Positions 31,524 through 34,892 of a stretch of DNA of 34,892 bases are shown in pieces. The DNA is from a virus, in the IMG/VR virus record IMGVR_UViG_3300045999_012972, positions 1 through 34,892 of that record; one strand, 5' to 3'. Each line of letters starts with the position of its first letter. Position 1 is the stretch's first letter. The notes under the pieces are model-generated. The model searched no databases. It was not told the DNA's origin and saw only the letters and a list, made by a program, of their open reading frames with translations. Made by a program: the position numbers and the translations under genes.

Positions 31524-33482
31524 ATGCCCGTCGCCTGGACCCTCAACGACCAGACCTTCGCCGCCCTCGGGATCGACGACGGCACCCTCTCCCTCGTCAA
31601 CGGCGCGGCCGACGTGCTCACGCTCAGCCAGACGCTCGACGAGGCCCAGCTGCCCGCCGCCCCCTTCGCCTTCGGCACCGAGGTCACGCTCAAACGCGAC
31701 GGCACCGTCTGGTTTCGCGGCCGCCTGCGCGAGATCGACGAAAGCGTGGACCGCGCGCGCACCCTGCGCATCCGCGGCGCGTGGGATGTGCTCGAGCGGA
31801 AGGCATACCTCCAAACCTTCAAAGCCGCCGCCGATCCCTCCGACCGCGAAAGCGCCCTGGTCGACGTGCAGCGCGGCCGCGTGGTCCTCGGCCAGGATGA
31901 CGACGGAGAGCGCGTGGCCCTCGGCCCCTTCCTCACCTCGGTCGTCACCTACGCGGGCCTCACCGCCGGCACGATCACCCTGCCGGTCACCGTGCCCTAC
32001 GAGGACGCCACCGACCTCTCCTGTGCCGACGTGCTCGAGCGCATGCTTCGCTGGGTGCCCGATGCCATCGTCTGGTTCGACTACTCCACCTCGCCCGCGA
32101 CCTGCCATATCCGCCAGCGCGCCGACCTCACCCCGGTCTCCCTCGCCGTGGCCGACTGCGACGAGCCCCTCCGCCTGCGCCCGCGCCACGACCTCGTGGT
32201 CGACCACGTCGCGCTTTTCTACATCGCCACCAACCGCAGCAACGCCGCGTCGTGGGAGACCCGCACGGCCGACGTCTACCCCGGCGGCACGACCGGCGAA
32301 GAGGACGGCGCCCTCGTCCGCACGATCGAGCTGGCCGGCTCCGTCGCCACGAGCAGCTACCTCGTGCAGGAGGTCGAGACCGAGGACATCCCCGCCGCTC
32401 TGACCGCCGCCGCCCTTGCCTCCGGCTGGGTGAAAAACGCCGCGCCTAACGAGGCGACGTTTGGGGCGCTTTATACATGGTGGCGCAATCACCGCCCTGA
32501 GCTCAAAAAAGAGAATATCAACATCGTCGCCTTTCGCAGCGGCTCGCGCACCAAGGCGGCGGATCAGACAGCTGTTACCCCGAATCTCCGCGAGCTGGTC
32601 TCTGGTGGTCTGACGGACTGGATGATCGAGGATGATGACGACCTAATAAACGAGGAGCAACTGGTCGAGGTGGACGTGGCCTACACGATCACCACCGGCT
32701 CCGGCTCGAGCGCGACGGAGCAGCGGGTCATCGAGCGCCTCACCGCGCAGATCCAGGCGACCAACGCCAACACCAAGACCTATCGCCAGCTGGCCGACTC
32801 CTCCTTCACCGCAGCGGAGGAGGCGCCCAGCGGGCTCGCGCTCGCTCTCTACAACGCGCTGCACCCGCTGCAATGGGAGGGCGACGTCCAACTCACGCAG
32901 GAAGAGGCGACCGATCTCGCGCGTCCGGGGCAGGTGCTCAACATCACCGCCGGCGCCACGGCCTGGGCGAGCATGGCGGCCGTCGTGCAGCGGCGCGAAA
33001 CGGAGATCGGCGCCGGCCGGACCACGATCCGGCTCGGTCCGCCCCCGCCCCTCTCGGCCGCTGGGCTCGTCGAGATCTACCGGACCAACCGCACCCGGCG
33101 CCCGAGCACCAGCTACCTCGTGCGCGCCACCGGCCAAACCGGCGGGAGCGGCGGAGGTGCGCTGGCCGCGCCCCTCCCCACCGTGCAGCCTATCCGGCCC
33201 GCCCAGGCGAGCACGCGGGTAGTCCCGCGGGTGTTCACCCAAGCGATGACGGTGGCGGGCGTGGTCCCGACCACGGGGGAAGTTACCACGGCGCTCCAGA
33301 CCATTTTCACCGCCGCCAACCCCCCGATCAGCGGCGACATCGTCAACCTGACGGTCAGCTCGGTGGTGAAGCTGCGGGCGACGGTGAGCGCGCACGGGGC
33401 CAGCGCCGGCCTCTTCGGGGTGAGCTTCGTGGTCGACGGCGTCACCTTCTGGGCCCACGGCGTGCAGACGGGTCTCTACTGA
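31524..33482 (+). CDS. Tail hub/tip-like protein (652 aa)
   Basis: It starts MPVAWTLNDQTFAALGIDDGTLSLVNGAADVLTL and continues AFGTEVTLKRDGTVWFRGRLREIDESV, the beta-barrel pattern of phage hub proteins (gp27/gpP-like) that bind the tube end. The large middle part is beta-rich (LRLRPRHDLVVDHVALFYIATNRS) and the end is fibre-like (VFTQAMTVAGVVPTTGEVTTAL). It lies after the tape measure gene. Mu-type J/V baseplate proteins are absent nearby, supporting a siphovirus-like tail tip. Confidence 0.6.
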   Translation: MPVAWTLNDQTFAALGIDDGTLSLVNGAADVLTLSQTLDEAQLPAAPFAFGTEVTLKRDGTVWFRGRLREIDESVDRARTLRIRGAWDVLERKAYLQTFKAAADPSDRESALVDVQRGRVVLGQDDDGERVALGPFLTSVVTYAGLTAGTITLPVTVPYEDATDLSCADVLERMLRWVPDAIVWFDYSTSPATCHIRQRADLTPVSLAVADCDEPLRLRPRHDLVVDHVALFYIATNRSNAASWETRTADVYPGGTTGEEDGALVRTIELAGSVATSSYLVQEVETEDIPAALTAAALASGWVKNAAPNEATFGALYTWWRNHRPELKKENINIVAFRSGSRTKAADQTAVTPNLRELVSGGLTDWMIEDDDDLINEEQLVEVDVAYTITTGSGSSATEQRVIERLTAQIQATNANTKTYRQLADSSFTAAEEAPSGLALALYNALHPLQWEGDVQLTQEEATDLARPGQVLNITAGATAWASMAAVVQRRETEIGAGRTTIRLGPPPPLSAAGLVEIYRTNRTRRPSTSYLVRATGQTGGSGGGALAAPLPTVQPIRPAQASTRVVPRVFTQAMTVAGVVPTTGEVTTALQTIFTAANPPISGDIVNLTVSSVVKLRATVSAHGASAGLFGVSFVVDGVTFWAHGVQTGLY

Positions 33483-33498
33483 GGGGGCGCGCGCGATC

Positions 33499-34590
33499 AT
33501 GGCTTGGACTCACTTCACCGCGCCCTTGGTCGACGGGCAGATCTTCACGGCGGCGATGCGGGCCGAGCTGCTCGCCGCGCTCGACGAGCGGCTGAAGGCG
33601 GTCGATGCCAACTGGGGGGTCAAGCAGCCCGGCGATGCCGAGGAAGATGCGCTTGCCGCGAGCGGCCTGGCGCATCGCCGGCTCTACTACCGGGGCCCGG
33701 CCAGCACGGGCGCCTACACCCTGAGCGATTGGCACACGGTGCTCTTTCGGCTCGGGGCGAGTTATCTTCGGCCCGAGCAAATCGAGGACGCGACCACGGC
33801 CTGGGGAAGCACTTATCTAGGGGCTTCGGTCAATGTCTCGGCTCTATTGGCCGATGCCTTGGCCGAGCTTTCGATTAGTGCTGCGGTCAGCTCAGTGCTT
33901 GAGACGGCGTTGGAGACTCGAGTCTACTGGAACATGGTCCGGGAGGCGCTCAGGTTACTCCGTTGGCTCGATATCGAGCCAGGTGGGACGAGCGATCTCT
34001 TAGCGACGGTCTGGCAGCAGCGTTACGACAAGTTCGTCGACGGTTCGGACGCCTCGGCGTCTGGTATCGCGGCTGCGGTGGCGGCCTTCGCCAGCGAGCC
34101 GGAGACCCTGACGTCTGGCACTAGCGGACTCCTGCGCGCGACTTTGACGGGGTTTTCCCCCGGAGCGCGATGGGCGGAGGAGTATGGCCTGGGTGGCTTT
34201 CGTCGCGTCGTCGACCAGTCGGCTCCGTTCGTTGCCTCCTGGCCGCGGATGGATAATTGGGGCGGCGACTGGACGGTGGCTATGATGGGCGTGAGCTGGT
34301 CGAGCTTCGCGATCGGTGTCTACGTTCCTGTGAATTTCCGATTCAAGGTGGGCGGCACCTCGTTTGAGGTCATTGCCCCGGCTACTCCCGGAGATGGCCC
34401 GTGGCAGATTTTTGGGGCTGTCCCGTGGGTGGGCCCGTTGGTCATCGAGCTGGAGTTTGTCGGCTGGTCCGATGGATCGCTGTTTGCCGCGATGGATGCG
34501 GCGGTCCCGCTCACTGGGACGCGCAAGGATGCGACTGCGTCATTGCTTGCGCTGCGCATCGCAGGAAAGCCGACATTCACGCATCCATGA
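33499..34590 (+). CDS. Terminal tail protein, candidate receptor-binding protein (363 aa)
   Basis: A 363-residue protein that opens MAWTHFTAPLVDGQIFTAAMRAELLAALDERLKAVDANWG. The central part is helical and the C-terminal part beta-rich (WTVAMMGVSWSSFAIGVYVPVNFRFKVGG). From about 33780 onward the DNA shifts to lower GC and different codons. As last gene of the late operon, after the hub, it is a likely tip or receptor-binding protein with an exchanged C-terminus. No family recognised. Confidence 0.55.
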   Translation: MAWTHFTAPLVDGQIFTAAMRAELLAALDERLKAVDANWGVKQPGDAEEDALAASGLAHRRLYYRGPASTGAYTLSDWHTVLFRLGASYLRPEQIEDATTAWGSTYLGASVNVSALLADALAELSISAAVSSVLETALETRVYWNMVREALRLLRWLDIEPGGTSDLLATVWQQRYDKFVDGSDASASGIAAAVAAFASEPETLTSGTSGLLRATLTGFSPGARWAEEYGLGGFRRVVDQSAPFVASWPRMDNWGGDWTVAMMGVSWSSFAIGVYVPVNFRFKVGGTSFEVIAPATPGDGPWQIFGAVPWVGPLVIELEFVGWSDGSLFAAMDAAVPLTGTRKDATASLLALRIAGKPTFTHP

Positions 34591-34702
34591 TGCGCGGGTG
34601 GGGCGGCGGTGCGGTCGGCGTTCTGATTGTTTCTCGTTAATTTAGGCACCGCTCAAGGCACGATTAAGTCTGACCTAAGTTCCCCTAAACTCACCCGAAG
34701 CT

Positions 34703-34724
34703 CTGCGGCCGAATCCGGCCGCAG
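34703..34724. terminator. Perfect hairpin after the last gene
   Basis: CTGCGGCCG-AATC-CGGCCGCAG: a 9-bp GC-rich stem with a 4-base loop and no T-run. It may end late transcription in a factor-assisted way or be a structural element of the phage end. Confidence 0.4.
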
Positions 34725-34731
34725 ACGGCCG

Positions 34732-34751
34732 AAGTTACCAAACTTTTGGCG
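34732..34751 (-). repeat. Right terminal inverted repeat, candidate transposase binding site
   Basis: AAGTTACCAAACTTTTGGCG is the exact reverse complement of 152-171. It lies 141 bases from the right window edge. A related, weaker copy lies directly outside it, as on the left. Paired sites of this kind suit a MuA-like transposase. Confidence 0.7.
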
Positions 34752-34892
34752 GCGACTCCCCAAACCGCCCGGCGCCTTACAACTGGCTGCGGCTGGGCGT
34801 GGCCCGCACTCTGCACTCGCCCCGCTCCGGTCGCGGTTTCCTGCAAACCTTCACGCCGCACCTCGGCGCCTGCCCGGACACCAGTCACTTTT

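Larger units (their letters stand above)
34591..34892. other. Right phage end, non-coding
   Basis: No gene is seen in these 302 bases. They hold several TTAA-type words (34639-34690), a perfect 9-bp hairpin (34703-34724), the right terminal inverted repeat (34732-34751), a diverged second copy just outside it (GACTCCCCAAACC, about 34754-34766), and a possible terminal CA at 34886-34887. It mirrors the left end. Confidence 0.5.

Overview
The window looks like an essentially complete transposable (Mu-like) bacteriophage genome of about 34.9 kb. A perfect 20-bp inverted repeat lies about 140-150 bp inside each end (152-171 and 34732-34751). The interior carries a MuA-type transposase, a MuB-type ATPase, a Gam-like protein, a Ner-like regulator, a candidate repressor and a Mu-type head module. 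GC is very high and most genes abut or overlap. Three things point, by inference only, to a host in Verrucomicrobiota (perhaps Opitutaceae): gene leaders are pyrimidine- or T-rich rather than Shine-Dalgarno-like, several proteins have secretion signals, and one carries a 'DPDADGLPNLLEYALDG' motif familiar from that phylum.

Layout. Regulation starts near 12.1 kb. A leftward early operon runs from 12105 to about 205: Ner-like HTH, two small DNA-binding proteins, a DUF3102-like protein, transposase, MuB-like ATPase, small proteins, Gam-like protein and a winged-helix protein. A candidate repressor is divergent at 12151-12609. It is followed by an exported accessory protein and a strong terminator (13119-13150). 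The late operon runs rightward from 13259 to 34590: HTH regulator, DUF1353, lipoprotein, gp25/gp26/gp27-like proteins, large terminase, DUF935 portal, protease/scaffold, decoration protein, major capsid, terminator, DUF1320 adaptor, gpF-like protein, head-tail completion proteins, tail tube, a block of fibre and exported proteins, tape measure, hub-like protein and a terminal tail protein. No sheath and no Mu-type baseplate set is recognised, so a flexible siphovirus-like tail behind a Mu-like head is likely. No endolysin is recognised.

The most striking part is 731-4253. Between two phage early genes lies an integron cassette array, read leftward in the same direction as the early operon. 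It has six attC-type sites and small cassette genes with very short T-rich leaders. A last two-gene unit carries its own regulatory region with twin 18-bp palindromes, and the segment ends with the C-terminal third of an integron integrase (IntI). The array starts exactly at the stop codon of a phage gene, so phage transcription could drive the cassettes. The array sits inside the phage terminal repeats and should travel with the virus: a transposable phage carrying a piece of integron.

The second unusual region is 25463-30104, between tail tube and tape measure. It holds three proteins with clear Sec signal peptides, one of them with an apparent trypsin-like catalytic triad.
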